A DNA stretch of 64,000 nucleotides. It comes from an uncultured Actinomycetes bacterium. Its GTDB lineage: Bacteria > Actinomycetota > Actinomycetes > Nanopelagicales > Nanopelagicaceae. A program made the position numbers and the translations under genes. How positions within the stretch are numbered: the first letter of the stretch is position 1; every line of letters begins with the position of its first letter. Below the pieces are notes generated by a model, which was not told the origin of the DNA, searched no databases, and saw only the letters and a list, made by a program, of their open reading frames with translations. The stretch spans positions 1 through 64,000 of the forward strand of contig CAIJOY010000023.1 in NCBI GenBank assembly GCA_903822425.1, written 5' to 3'. Shown here one piece after another: positions 37,040 to 46,270 of this stretch.

Positions 37040-38300
37040 GCACTGGATTCGCGCTACTCAACGGCGTAGGTGAGAAATCAAACCATGCTGAAGGTAATTT
37101 CACTTTACTTCTAAAAGCTTCGCCAGAGAGTTCATTGTGGACTCCAGAACTTGAAGTGGCAACAATTTTAGCTACAGTCTGACTAACGTTTCGGCTCACA
37201 ATCTCAAGTGAGGCAACATCGCTTAATCCGAATGCATCTGCAACCGTTGATGCATCCACTCCTCTTTCCCAGTGAAAATAGCGCGGGTTAAGCACTGGGT
37301 CCATGCTCCACGGATCACTTACCGAGGATATATATGGAACTAACTTGCCCCACACATCTTGGGCTGGAACGCTCACTCCAGCTGAAGAAGAAAAGAAGTA
37401 AGTAGCAATGGGCAATGACTTATAGAGAACCGCTAAACCAGTTTGGGAATCAGCCGAAGTTGAGTTGACTGCCTGCTTCCAAATCATTCCCCAACGGGGC
37501 TCAATTTCTTTGGAATAGCCGACAAAGTTTTGATCTTGCGAAATTGAATACAACTCACAATCACATGCGGCCCTCATTTTGCCAACTTTGCTGAGTGCGT
37601 AAGTTCGTGATGCGATCACCTGTGCTTGTAGCGCTGCCATTGGCCAAGAAGATGGAACTTCTCCAATCCCCCATAAATACTCATCATGCAATCTCAAAGT
37701 GTTTGTTGCCTCTATTCGATATCCAACAAGGGGGGCTTTAACTAATTTAATTTGGATTTGACCGTATCGGTATTTCGTTGTCGTCATTCCAATTTTGGTG
37801 CTGGCCACAGCGCCTTCACCGCGCCAACGCAGAGTCCAACTCTTGCCCTTAGTCAGCGTGACAAGGCGTCCATTGGCGTAGAGAAGATTTGGCACTATTG
37901 AATTTCCAAGCAAAGAAAAATTGATGCTAACTTTGGCTGGAATGACTTTATCAGCGACAACATCAGTAGCGTTTCCAATCTCGCCATTGAATAACTCTAC
38001 TGTTGCTAATTTTGTGTCTGTCTTGAGCGAGAAATTACTCAACAAATGCCCGATGTTTACGCGAATCAGTTGATCATCTTTAATCGGTTCCACAGTCACA
38101 TCTTTGTAGTAATACTTCAAGATATCCGTCGCACTTTTGCCCTCAAGCGCTTGACCGCGTGCACCAATTTGACTCATCCCCACGCCGTGACCATAACCGG
38201 CGCCTACAAAGTTAAAACTTACTGGCAGCTCAGTTGCTCTCGCTGGAGGAAAGCACAGGAGAAAGGAAAGGAGAATTACTGAAAACTTAGACATCCTCAT
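37014..38300 (-). CDS. Secreted SpoIID/LytB-domain protein
   Basis: A 428-residue exported protein with a signal peptide (FSVILLSFLLCFPPARA, about 6-22) and a SpoIID/LytB domain. The opening FVGAGYGHGVGMSQIGARGQALEG and the central YLWGIGEVPSSWPMAALQAQVIASRTYA are family signatures. SpoIID cleaves denuded glycan strands in spore formers; in non-sporulating actinobacteria such proteins are presumed cell-wall enzymes. The tail is serine/proline-rich. It overlaps the upstream exporter ATPase gene by 14 bases. Confidence 0.88.
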   Translation of the reverse strand: MRMSKFSVILLSFLLCFPPARATELPVSFNFVGAGYGHGVGMSQIGARGQALEGKSATDILKYYYKDVTVEPIKDDQLIRVNIGHLLSNFSLKTDTKLATVELFNGEIGNATDVVADKVIPAKVSINFSLLGNSIVPNLLYANGRLVTLTKGKSWTLRWRGEGAVASTKIGMTTTKYRYGQIQIKLVKAPLVGYRIEATNTLRLHDEYLWGIGEVPSSWPMAALQAQVIASRTYALSKVGKMRAACDCELYSISQDQNFVGYSKEIEPRWGMIWKQAVNSTSADSQTGLAVLYKSLPIATYFFSSSAGVSVPAQDVWGKLVPYISSVSDPWSMDPVLNPRYFHWERGVDASTVADAFGLSDVASLEIVSRNVSQTVAKIVATSSSGVHNELSGEAFRSKVKLPSAWFDFSPTPLSSANPVPSSSATPS

Positions 38301-39087
38301 TAATAGCAGCGCTCTTTCCTACATGCAGGAACTTCGCATAAGCATCAACGACTTCATCTGGATTGCCGCGCTGTATAAGTTTTCCTTTGTCTAACCACAC
38401 CACTTCATTACAAATATCAGTAATAGTTCCGAGAGCATGGCTCACAAGAATTAGGGCTCGTGAATCGCTACGAAGTTCTTTAATTTTGTTGAGGCTTTTT
38501 TCTTTAAACTTTGCGTCCCCTGTGCTCAAGGCTTCATCTACAATCAAAATGTCGGGCTTTACCGTGACGGCCACAGAGAAAGCCAAACGGGCATACATAC
38601 CTGATGAATACGTGCGCATTGGTGCATCAATCGCATCCCCAAGTTCGGCAAATTCGGCTATCTCATCGAAATGATCTTCAATTTCTCTACGCGTCATTCC
38701 TGCTGCTAAGCCACCTAATTGAACATTTTCGCGACCAGAAAGAGATGGACTAAAACCTACTCCAAGAGCAAGGAGAGTACTTACTTTGCCAAATACCTCT
38801 ACCTTCCCCTGCGACGGAGGTAAAATTCCGGAAATAACGCGCATCAATGTTGACTTACCGGCACCGTTTGAACCAACGACTCCCAACACTGACCCATAGT
38901 GAACATCGAGCATCACATCATCAAGAGCACGAACAACTCGAGTTTGTTTTGTACCCCTGCCCATAGATTTCAGGCGGGATTTCAGAGTTGGCCTACGATC
39001 AATGGTTGTTGTGTATGTCAGTCCTAAATGCTGAACTGAAACCGCAAGATCGCCAGTAGTGTGAATTGAATTAGACACGGACTGCAA
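38287..39087 (-). CDS. Polysaccharide export ABC transporter ATP-binding protein (Wzt/TagH type)
   Basis: The 266-residue ATPase of an ABC-2 polysaccharide or teichoic-acid exporter. It has Walker A GSNGAGKSTLMR, signature YSSGMYARLAFS, and Walker B with the Wzt-type DEALSTGDAKF. It lacks the carboxy-terminal carbohydrate-binding domain of long Wzt proteins, which suggests export that does not depend on a chain-end modification. It overlaps the permease gene by 17 bases and the SpoIID-like gene by 14. Confidence 0.92.
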   Translation of the reverse strand: MQSVSNSIHTTGDLAVSVQHLGLTYTTTIDRRPTLKSRLKSMGRGTKQTRVVRALDDVMLDVHYGSVLGVVGSNGAGKSTLMRVISGILPPSQGKVEVFGKVSTLLALGVGFSPSLSGRENVQLGGLAAGMTRREIEDHFDEIAEFAELGDAIDAPMRTYSSGMYARLAFSVAVTVKPDILIVDEALSTGDAKFKEKSLNKIKELRSDSRALILVSHALGTITDICNEVVWLDKGKLIQRGNPDEVVDAYAKFLHVGKSAAINEDV

Positions 39088-39904
39088 ACTCTCTCTCGCG
39101 CGATAAAAAGAAATAAGTGCCTAGCAGGAAGATGCCTAATGCCCAAGCTGCTGCAATCACAAGTGCTGAACCATGTGGTTGTTGGGCATGTACAACTGCG
39201 CGTGACCAGGAATCCAAAATCGAGAAGAGTGGATTGACCAATTCGATTTTTCGCAGTTGTGGCTTAATCGCTGAAGCTTCCCAAAGGATGGGAGATAGAT
39301 AAAGAAGAGTGCGGGTGAAATATGGTAAAAAATTTGCGATATCTCGAAAATACACATTGATACATGAGATCAGCATCGCCGCACCTAGGGAGAAAATAAC
39401 AGTGATAAGAATTATTGGCACAGCCCAGAGCATTTGCCAACCTACGGGCAGACCCAGCACAGTACGAAGGATTGCGAAGATTAGAAGGGTCGGAATGAAT
39501 TTAAAGATTGCAACAACCGTGGCTGAGATAGGCAACATGATGCGCGGGAAAGCTGTGTTAAGAATTAGGCGCTGGCCCGCAGTCACTGACTTCACTCCCC
39601 CTTGCAGGGTATTTGCTACAAGATAGAAAAGGAATAAACAGGCGGTGAGGTGCCCATAACGAGTCGTGTCACTGTGGCCCCCGATGATGACAATCAATAC
39701 AAAGTAGACACCAGAGAGTAAAAGTGGGTTGAGGATGAGCCAAACTTGTCCAAAGACAGAGTCAAAATGTTGTTCGTGTAGCTCTGAACGCGAATATTCA
39801 GCGATAAACGCACGCCGATTCCAGAGAGTGCGCCAATATTTTCTTAGCGGCGGAAGACCCTTTCTAAAGGGTTCATACACTTCGCTGGCCACTGGAGTTT
39901 CCAC
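39071..39904 (-). CDS. Polysaccharide export ABC transporter permease (Wzm type)
   Basis: A 277-residue ABC-2 membrane protein with six hydrophobic helices between about 45 and 270, and the amino-terminal amphipathic segment (LRKYWRTLWNRRAFIAEYSRSEL) typical of Wzm/TagG. It pairs with the overlapping ATPase gene downstream. It lies 28 bases after a GT2 glycosyltransferase, so the exported glycan is probably built by neighbouring enzymes. Confidence 0.92.
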   Translation of the reverse strand: METPVASEVYEPFRKGLPPLRKYWRTLWNRRAFIAEYSRSELHEQHFDSVFGQVWLILNPLLLSGVYFVLIVIIGGHSDTTRYGHLTACLFLFYLVANTLQGGVKSVTAGQRLILNTAFPRIMLPISATVVAIFKFIPTLLIFAILRTVLGLPVGWQMLWAVPIILITVIFSLGAAMLISCINVYFRDIANFLPYFTRTLLYLSPILWEASAIKPQLRKIELVNPLFSILDSWSRAVVHAQQPHGSALVIAAAWALGIFLLGTYFFLSREREFAVRV

Positions 39905-39932
39905 TGAGTAAGGCTACCGCAGTAGCTAACTC

Positions 39933-40898
39933 TCAATGTCGTTGCGCTGCCAATTTTCGAGGTGATGTCAGAAAACCTGCACCCCAAGACATCTGCATCG
40001 TAAGCAAAATTGCAGGTAGGCGAAGTTTTTCATCGATACTTTGGCCAAGTGCGATTGAGGAAGTGATTAGGAATGCAGAGTAAATACCTGCCGGAATGAA
40101 GAGAATTGGTGAGATGATAGATCCAGCTACGAGAGAAACACTTGCACCGATAAGTGCAAGTGGAGGTGCCAGATAACGCAAGTTCACAGTTCCTTGATGA
40201 CGTCGCATGACAACTCGGCGCCATCTTCCATATTCAAAATATTGTTTTGCTAGAGCTCGAAGTGTTGGTCGTGGTCGATACGTGACATGCAGCCGAGGAT
40301 CGAAGTACACGGTTCCCCCCGCTCTACGCAAACGATAATTTAGTTCCCAATCTTGAGCACGTGTAAATTCCTCGTCAAATCCGCCAACTGCTAAAAGTGC
40401 TGACTTGAGGAAACATCCGAGATATACGGTATCCACCGCTCCTGCGCCACCTCCGGTATGGAAGCTAGAGGCACCAACTCCTAATGGACTTCGCATCGCC
40501 CGTGCCACAGATTTTTCGAAGGGTGTCTTTCCGACAGCTCCCATAATTCCACCAACATTTACAGCCTTAGTCTGTGTAAGTATTTCCACAGCAAGGGCGA
40601 TGTAATCGGAGGGGATTTCTGCATGTCCATCGACACGAATAATGATGGAAAACTTTGAGTGCGCAATTGCCAGATTCAACCCGGCAGCAGTTCTGCCGGT
40701 GGGATTTTCAATAACAATTACGCGAGAATCTTGAGCACTCAATTTCCTAGCTACGTCTAAGGTCTTATCTTTAGAAGGGCCAACTGCAAGGATAATTTCC
40801 ATTTCACCGAGATATTCCTGAGAAAGAATTGCCCCAACTGCATTCGATAAATCTTCTTCCTCATTCAGCACGGGCAAAATTACAGAAACGCCGCTCAT
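39933..40898 (-). CDS. GT2-family glycosyltransferase
   Basis: A 321-residue family 2 glycosyltransferase. It shows SVILPVLNEEEDLSNAV at the amino end, the nucleotide-sugar DxD-like RVDGHAEIP near 90, and the acceptor-side EEFTRAQDWELNYRLRRAGG near 200, then two carboxy-terminal hydrophobic helices (about 245-305). It resembles succinoglycan-type enzymes. It is first in the minus-strand exporter operon. It is divergent from the LCP gene, with 101 bases between. Confidence 0.9.
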   Translation of the reverse strand: MSGVSVILPVLNEEEDLSNAVGAILSQEYLGEMEIILAVGPSKDKTLDVARKLSAQDSRVIVIENPTGRTAAGLNLAIAHSKFSIIIRVDGHAEIPSDYIALAVEILTQTKAVNVGGIMGAVGKTPFEKSVARAMRSPLGVGASSFHTGGGAGAVDTVYLGCFLKSALLAVGGFDEEFTRAQDWELNYRLRRAGGTVYFDPRLHVTYRPRPTLRALAKQYFEYGRWRRVVMRRHQGTVNLRYLAPPLALIGASVSLVAGSIISPILFIPAGIYSAFLITSSIALGQSIDEKLRLPAILLTMQMSWGAGFLTSPRKLAAQRH

Positions 40899-40999
40899 CT
40901 CAGATCACCCTCCGATCCAGATCGCTGACGTGAGAGATTTAACCCCGCAAAAAGTGTCTTCATAACCCCACAACGCTATCGCCCAAGTACGCTTCGCTA

Positions 41000-42109
41000 G
41001 TGAAATCCACGCGCCAGATCCGAATTACAACATACCTCTCTGTCGGAGTTGTCTTGGTAGCTGCATTCTCCTGGCTCAGCCTGGGCCATGTCAGCGGATC
41101 TCTGCACCGCATAGATGCTTTCGCAGGTTTGAAGGCGCGCCCTGAAAAGCCCTCCACTGCAATCAACTACCTGCTCGTGGGTTCAGATACGCGTGCCGGA
41201 TTAACTAAGGCAGAATTAAAAACTCTACGAGTCGGGACGCTGCAAACTGCGGCCGGTAAGCGCTCAGACACCATGTTGCTCGTTCACATTAGTAAGGCGC
41301 GAGATAAAGCAGTCATCATCTCGATACCTCGCGATACATACGTACTCATCCCAGCCCATAAGGGTTTTGATGGAAAACCCGTTGGAGAAACCCATAACAA
41401 ACTCAATGCAGCTTATGCATGGGGAAGTGCTCCATTACTGATCCAAACAATCGAATCAATAACTAATGTACGAATTGACCATTACGTCGAAATAAACTTT
41501 GCAGGCTTTGCTCATATGGTGGATGCCCTTGGCGGTATTCAAGTCTGCACGAAGAAAAATATTAATGACCCAAAGAGCCACTTGGTCTTATCCGCGGGAA
41601 TTCATACGCTTAACGGAGTCGAAGCCCTTAAATATGTCCGCACCCGAGATTTCGATGGCATGGGTGATCTTGGACGCATGCAACGCCAACAACAGTTTAT
41701 GAGTTCTGTTTTGCGAAAAGCTACGAGTTCTGGGGTTCTTCTCAACCCCATCAAACTTGTGAGCTTCTTCAATGCCGCAATGGCTACAGTCCAAACAGAT
41801 TCAGCCCTAAATAGCAATGACCTCATCACATTGGCCCAGCAAATGAAAAATCTTTCAGCAAGCGCCGTGCGCACCCTAACCGTTCCACTCTCTGATGTGA
41901 ATTATTCGGTACCTGGCGTAGGTTCTACAGTGAAGTGGGATTCAGTTCTGTCGGCCGAACTTTTCCAAAGAATTATCAACGATGAACCAGTCGTCGATGT
42001 CGTTACATCATCACCTTCACCATCCTCATCTGCTGCACCAACAACGACCATCGTTGATAAATTTAGGACTCGCACTGCCGATGAAAACCCTTGCGGCGCC
42101 CTGAAATAG
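41000..42109 (+). CDS. LytR-CpsA-Psr (LCP) family cell-wall glycopolymer ligase
   Basis: A 369-residue membrane-anchored enzyme that attaches lipid-linked glycopolymers to peptidoglycan. A signal anchor (about 8-30) precedes the LCP domain: NYLLVGSDTRAGLT, KRSDTMLLVHI, VIISIPRDTYV, HNKLNAAYAWG, and a later RTRDFDGMGDLGRMQRQQQF with the conserved arginines. The tail (about 330-369) is serine/threonine-rich. The start is GTG at 41000. It fits the neighbouring polysaccharide exporter. Confidence 0.93.
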   Translation: MKSTRQIRITTYLSVGVVLVAAFSWLSLGHVSGSLHRIDAFAGLKARPEKPSTAINYLLVGSDTRAGLTKAELKTLRVGTLQTAAGKRSDTMLLVHISKARDKAVIISIPRDTYVLIPAHKGFDGKPVGETHNKLNAAYAWGSAPLLIQTIESITNVRIDHYVEINFAGFAHMVDALGGIQVCTKKNINDPKSHLVLSAGIHTLNGVEALKYVRTRDFDGMGDLGRMQRQQQFMSSVLRKATSSGVLLNPIKLVSFFNAAMATVQTDSALNSNDLITLAQQMKNLSASAVRTLTVPLSDVNYSVPGVGSTVKWDSVLSAELFQRIINDEPVVDVVTSSPSPSSSAAPTTTIVDKFRTRTADENPCGALK

Positions 42110-42137
42110 CTATCGAATCGCCTGCGAGCCTCCTAGA

Positions 42138-43460
42138 ATGAGTCCTATGAAACAAGTTCTGTCAGTAATTGGTACCGGATATCTTGGCGCCACCCATGCA
42201 GCATGTATGTCATCGTTGGGTTTTACCGTAATCGGGATCGATACTGACCCAGGAAAAATTGAACAACTCTCCAAAGGAGAATTGCCATTCTATGAACCCG
42301 GGCTTGATGAGCTGCTCAGAACTGAAGTGGCTTCAGGCCGTTTAACATTTACGACAGATTTTTCTGCAGCAGCCAAAGCTGATATCCACTTCATCTGCGT
42401 AGGTACTCCACAAAAAGCTGGAAGTTTGGCCGCAGATTTAACATACGTTGAAGGTGCAGTAGCAGCAATTGCCCCCCACCTTAAAGCTGGTTCTCTTGTC
42501 GTTGGAAAATCTACCGTTCCAGTCGGAACTGCTCAAAAATTACTTGCCCAGCTCTCTATCACTGCTCCTCAAGCCGATTTAGCGTGGAACCCAGAATTCC
42601 TACGTGAGGGATTTGCTGTCGAAGATACGCTTCGTCCAAATCGACTCGTGGTTGGTGTAACAAATGATCGCGCTGAAGAAATTTTGAAACAGGTATACGC
42701 GCCAATTCTCGAACTCAAAACTCCGTGGATACGTGCAGACTTGCCTACCGCAGAACTTGTCAAAGTTGCTGCTAACTCTTTTCTTGCCACCAAAATTTCT
42801 TTCATTAACGCGATGGCCGAAGTGTGTGAGGCCGCAGGCGGAGATGTCACCGTGCTAGCCCAAGCCATCGGGTATGACCCACGTATTGGCAACCGATTCT
42901 TGCAAGCTGGAATTGGATTTGGCGGAGGATGTCTGCCCAAGGACATTAGAGCGTTCATGGCTCGTGCTGAAGAATTAGGAGCCAAGCAAGCGCTCGAGTT
43001 TTTGCGCGAGATTGACGCGATCAACTTACGCGCCCGCCAACGCGTGATCGATCTGGTCCGCGGTGAACTCTCAGATGACCTTTCTCTGTATTCAATTGCA
43101 ATTCTCGGTGCTGCATTTAAACCTGATAGCGATGATGTTCGTGATTCGCCCGCTCTAGATATAGCTGCGCAGTTAAGTGCTGCAGGTGCCAATGTAACTG
43201 TGCATGATCCTAAAGCGATGCCAAATGCTAAGAAACGCTTTCCTGCATTGAATTTTGCTCCTGATGCAAAGAACTGCGTTGCTGGATCGGATTTAGTTTT
43301 ACACCTGACTGAATGGCGCGAATACCGCGATCTTAACCCGACCGAACTTTTTGCTACCGTCAAAAATGCCATTGTGATCGATGGCAGAAATGCACTCGAT
43401 CGCGACAAATGGATTGCTGCTGGCTGGAAATTTCATGCTCTTGGCCGCACTAACGCATGA
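42138..43460 (+). CDS. ugd: UDP-glucose 6-dehydrogenase
   Basis: It oxidises UDP-glucose to UDP-glucuronate, a precursor for acidic polysaccharides. The 440 residues contain the NAD loop VIGTGYLGATHA, the substrate helix NPEFLREGFAV, the catalytic cysteine in FGGGCLPKDIRA, and the carboxy-terminal UDP-binding domain with GAAFKPDSDDVRDSP. An ATG three codons downstream (42147) is an alternative start. It is coupled to the CoA-binding gene by ATGA. Confidence 0.95.
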   Translation: MSPMKQVLSVIGTGYLGATHAACMSSLGFTVIGIDTDPGKIEQLSKGELPFYEPGLDELLRTEVASGRLTFTTDFSAAAKADIHFICVGTPQKAGSLAADLTYVEGAVAAIAPHLKAGSLVVGKSTVPVGTAQKLLAQLSITAPQADLAWNPEFLREGFAVEDTLRPNRLVVGVTNDRAEEILKQVYAPILELKTPWIRADLPTAELVKVAANSFLATKISFINAMAEVCEAAGGDVTVLAQAIGYDPRIGNRFLQAGIGFGGGCLPKDIRAFMARAEELGAKQALEFLREIDAINLRARQRVIDLVRGELSDDLSLYSIAILGAAFKPDSDDVRDSPALDIAAQLSAAGANVTVHDPKAMPNAKKRFPALNFAPDAKNCVAGSDLVLHLTEWREYRDLNPTELFATVKNAIVIDGRNALDRDKWIAAGWKFHALGRTNA

Positions 43461-43852
43461 CAAATAAAACAATCAATGAAGTGCTGGCTCTTCACACATG
43501 GGCAATTGTTGGTTTGAGCAATAATCCTGACCGAGCTGCATATGCAGTTGCAGCACTCCTCAAATCAAAAGGGCATCGCATCGTTCCAGTTCACCCAAAA
43601 GGTGAAAGTGTTCATGGGGAGCCTGGCTTCACATCCCTTGCTGCCATCGATTTCCCAATCGACGTTGTTGACCTATTCGTCAATTCATCCCTTGCTGGAG
43701 CAGTTGTGGATCAAGCTATTCACATAGGAGCAAAAGCAGTTTGGCTGCAGTTGGATGTCATTGATGAAGCCGCATGCGACCGAGCAGACCAGGCTGGTTT
43801 GCTTACGGTAATGGATCGTTGTCCCGCGATCGAATATCGCGGTAGAGATTAA
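43457..43852 (+). CDS. CoA-binding domain protein (YccU-like)
   Basis: A 131-residue single-domain Rossmann protein of the CoA_binding_2 family. WAIVGLSNNPDRAAYAVAALLKSKGHRIVPVHP gives the CoA-binding loop, and GAKAVWLQLDVIDEAA and VMDRCPAIEYR are carboxy-terminal signatures. Function of stand-alone members is unknown. It overlaps ugd by four bases and is convergent with purE, 8 bases apart. Confidence 0.9.
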   Translation: MTNKTINEVLALHTWAIVGLSNNPDRAAYAVAALLKSKGHRIVPVHPKGESVHGEPGFTSLAAIDFPIDVVDLFVNSSLAGAVVDQAIHIGAKAVWLQLDVIDEAACDRADQAGLLTVMDRCPAIEYRGRD

Positions 43853-43860
43853 TTCAGAAG

Positions 43861-44373
43861 CTAGAAACCAGTTTTCTGAGCACGTCGAGTTTTCAAATTT
43901 TCACCTTTTGATTGTGCTTCATCATGCATAGCCTTCATAGCAGTCGAAATCTTTTCTGCAATTGATTTGTCTGAAAGAGACAAAATTCGACCAGCTAGTA
44001 GGCCCGCATTTTTTGCATTGCCGATGCCGACTGTTGCCACAGGAATTCCAGCTGGCATTTGCACGATCGAAAGCAATGCATCCATTCCATCCAAATTCTT
44101 CAAAGCAATAGGAACGCCGATAACCGGAAGCGTGGTCAAGGAGGCAACCATCCCAGGCAAATGCGCCGCTCCCCCTGCGCCAGCAATAATTACTTTAATT
44201 CCAGAAGTTGCTGCGTTTTGTGCAAACTCCACCATTTCAAGGGGCATGCGATGAGCAGAAACAACTTGTGCGATGTAGGGAATTGCTAATTCATCCAAGA
44301 CTTTTGCCGCATCTTCCATAATGGGCCAATCTGAATCAGATCCCATGATGATCGCAACAGTTGGGTTACTCAT
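43861..44373 (-). CDS. purE: N5-carboxyaminoimidazole ribonucleotide mutase PurE
   Basis: It converts N5-CAIR to CAIR in purine synthesis, working after PurK. It has the class I signature [12 protein letters not shown], the catalytic SAHRMP, and [16 protein letters not shown] chose the ATG at 44373, which has GGAG 8 bases upstream, giving 170 residues and an 8-base overlap with purK. A GTG at 44385 would add four residues. The purK-purE pair is on the minus strand. Confidence 0.96.
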   Translation of the reverse strand: MSNPTVAIIMGSDSDWPIMEDAAKVLDELAIPYIAQVVSAHRMPLEMVEFAQNAATSGIKVIIAGAGGAAHLPGMVASLTTLPVIGVPIALKNLDGMDALLSIVQMPAGIPVATVGIGNAKNAGLLAGRILSLSDKSIAEKISTAMKAMHDEAQSKGENLKTRRAQKTGF

Positions 44374-45484
44374 CAATTTCTCCACTCATGTAATCCAGCG
44401 CGTGTTGGACTCGACCCTGTAAGTCTAGAAGATCATTGCCTACCGCGGTTACATGGCCAATTTTTCGACCAGGCTTAGGTTGTTTACGATAATGATGAAA
44501 CTTTAAAGCCGGATCACGCGCCATTAAGTGAAGATACGGGCGATACATATCGGCTTGAGCAGATCCCAAAATATTACCCATGACAGCGATAGGCGCATTC
44601 ATGGCTGGATTACCCAAAGGCAAGTCCAAGATCGCTCGAAGATGTTGTTCGAACTGACTCGTAATGGCGCCATCGATACTCCAATGCCCCGAATTATGTG
44701 GACGCATGGCCAGTTCATTGACAAAGAGTTCCTCGCCTTTGACAAACATTTCTACTGCCATGACTCCAATGACACTTATTTCATCAGCAATTGCTAAGGC
44801 CAATCGCTGAGCCTTAATTGCCAACTCTTGTGAAATATTAGGCACTGGAGTAATCGTAGAAGTACAGATCCCATCATGTTGAATTGTTTGTGTTGGCGTC
44901 CAGGCAGAGGCTTGTCCGTGAGGAGAGCGTGCAATCATCACCGCAATTTCATAATCGAAATTAAGTAACTGCTCAACTAACACTCGATGATGGGTCCGCA
45001 ATAAGTCTTCTAATTCGACCGGGGTTTCAATTTTCCATACGCCACGACCGTCATAACCTCCAGAGAGAGTCTTGGCTATGAGGGGAAATTCAGTAACTGA
45101 GTGTGAATCCTCAACAATTTTCCAACTAGGTGAAGGAAACTTTTCTAATCGCTCCCGCATAAGTCCTTTATCTTGACTGAAAACAAATGCTTCAGAACTT
45201 GGTCTAACGACAACTCCATCAGCTTCTAGCGCCCTAATAATTGAAAGTGGAATAAGTTCATGTTCAAAAGTGATGAAATCACATTTTTTTGCAAAGGCAC
45301 GAACGGTCTCTAAGTCTCGAAAATCGCCCACCACATGATTTGCGATCTGCGCCCCAGAATCATCGGCATTCTCGGCAAGTAGAAGTAGGTCAACTCCTAG
45401 TGCTTGGGCTGGCGCAACCATCATGCGTGCTAATTGCCCAGCGCCAATAACTCCAACGGTTGGAAATGAATTACGCACTGGCAC
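44366..45484 (-). CDS. purK: N5-carboxyaminoimidazole ribonucleotide synthase PurK
   Basis: An ATP-grasp enzyme that carboxylates AIR with bicarbonate. The 372 residues have the amino-terminal loop [13 protein letters not shown], the ATP-grasp core ([27 protein letters not shown]) and the metal/substrate motif [17 protein letters not shown]. It is co-translated with purE and follows birA by 3 bases, so birA-purK-purE is probably one transcript. Confidence 0.96.
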   Translation of the reverse strand: MPVRNSFPTVGVIGAGQLARMMVAPAQALGVDLLLLAENADDSGAQIANHVVGDFRDLETVRAFAKKCDFITFEHELIPLSIIRALEADGVVVRPSSEAFVFSQDKGLMRERLEKFPSPSWKIVEDSHSVTEFPLIAKTLSGGYDGRGVWKIETPVELEDLLRTHHRVLVEQLLNFDYEIAVMIARSPHGQASAWTPTQTIQHDGICTSTITPVPNISQELAIKAQRLALAIADEISVIGVMAVEMFVKGEELFVNELAMRPHNSGHWSIDGAITSQFEQHLRAILDLPLGNPAMNAPIAVMGNILGSAQADMYRPYLHLMARDPALKFHHYRKQPKPGRKIGHVTAVGNDLLDLQGRVQHALDYMSGEIDE

Positions 45485-45487
45485 AGC

Positions 45488-46252
45488 CTAGTTAGTCACT
45501 ATGTGGATGACATCTCCAACGCTCAACAGTTGACCTCCATCGATGATCAACGCTCCAGAAGGATCCAGCCCGTGGGCACTGGTTTTGCGCCGGCCACCAT
45601 CTGCTCCTACAACCTCAATTTTTTTGCCAATGGTAGAACTAGTGGCTTCGTATTCATCAAGCAAAGTTTCATCAAATGTATTCCAGCGATCAAAGAGATT
45701 CGCAAAATTGGTTAAAACTGCCACGAGTAATTCATTGCGATCACAATTGGCCCATCCTTCTAGCGCCAACGAAGTTGCACTTGGAACAGGAAGATCATCA
45801 GTAGTCAGATTTACATTTATACCTATTCCAATAACTACGCCTTCATCATTTATTTTTTCCGATAATAATCCAGATACTTTCTTTTCGTTAATGAGGACAT
45901 CGTTTGGCCATTTAAGATTTGAATCTAGTTTTGTGTTGATCGCTTTGGATACTGCTAATCCTGCGATTAAAGGTAGGAATCCCCAATCAGAATCTCGTGT
46001 TGGGCAAACAAAAAAAGAAAACAAGAGCGCAGATTGCGGTGGCGCTTCGAAAGATCTTTCTAATCTGCCACGACCGGAAGATTGAAATTCTGCAACTAAA
46101 ACTTCGCCGTGTTTTGAATTACCAGAACGGACCTTTGCTGATAAATCATTTTGTGTTGACCCAGTGAGTTCGACCACGCTTACTCGCCAGTAACTGTTTT
46201 TCAAGGCGGAATTTATGCGATCACTTTCTAGACTTCGTCGTATTGGCTCCAC
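45488..46252 (-). CDS. birA: Biotin-[acyl-CoA carboxylase] ligase BirA
   Basis: It attaches biotin to the carboxyl carrier domain, here probably that of AccA3 at 48615. It has the catalytic loop SSGRGRLERSFEAP, KWPNDVLINEKKVSGLL, and GIGINVN. There is no amino-terminal DNA-binding domain. The start is uncertain. The longest frame (46309) overlaps the divergent carboxylase gene, so I prefer the GTG at 46252, leaving an 18-base divergent gap; an ATG at 46288 is an alternative. Confidence 0.9.
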   Translation of the reverse strand: MEPIRRSLESDRINSALKNSYWRVSVVELTGSTQNDLSAKVRSGNSKHGEVLVAEFQSSGRGRLERSFEAPPQSALLFSFFVCPTRDSDWGFLPLIAGLAVSKAINTKLDSNLKWPNDVLINEKKVSGLLSEKINDEGVVIGIGINVNLTTDDLPVPSATSLALEGWANCDRNELLVAVLTNFANLFDRWNTFDETLLDEYEATSSTIGKKIEVVGADGGRRKTSAHGLDPSGALIIDGGQLLSVGDVIHIVTN

Positions 46253-46270
46253 GCCTAGTACCGTAGGGGT

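Noticed and set aside
42569-43408. 279-codon open frame antisense to ugd
   Set aside because: It lies entirely opposite the well-supported UDP-glucose dehydrogenase, has a low-complexity serine/alanine/arginine composition and no family motif.
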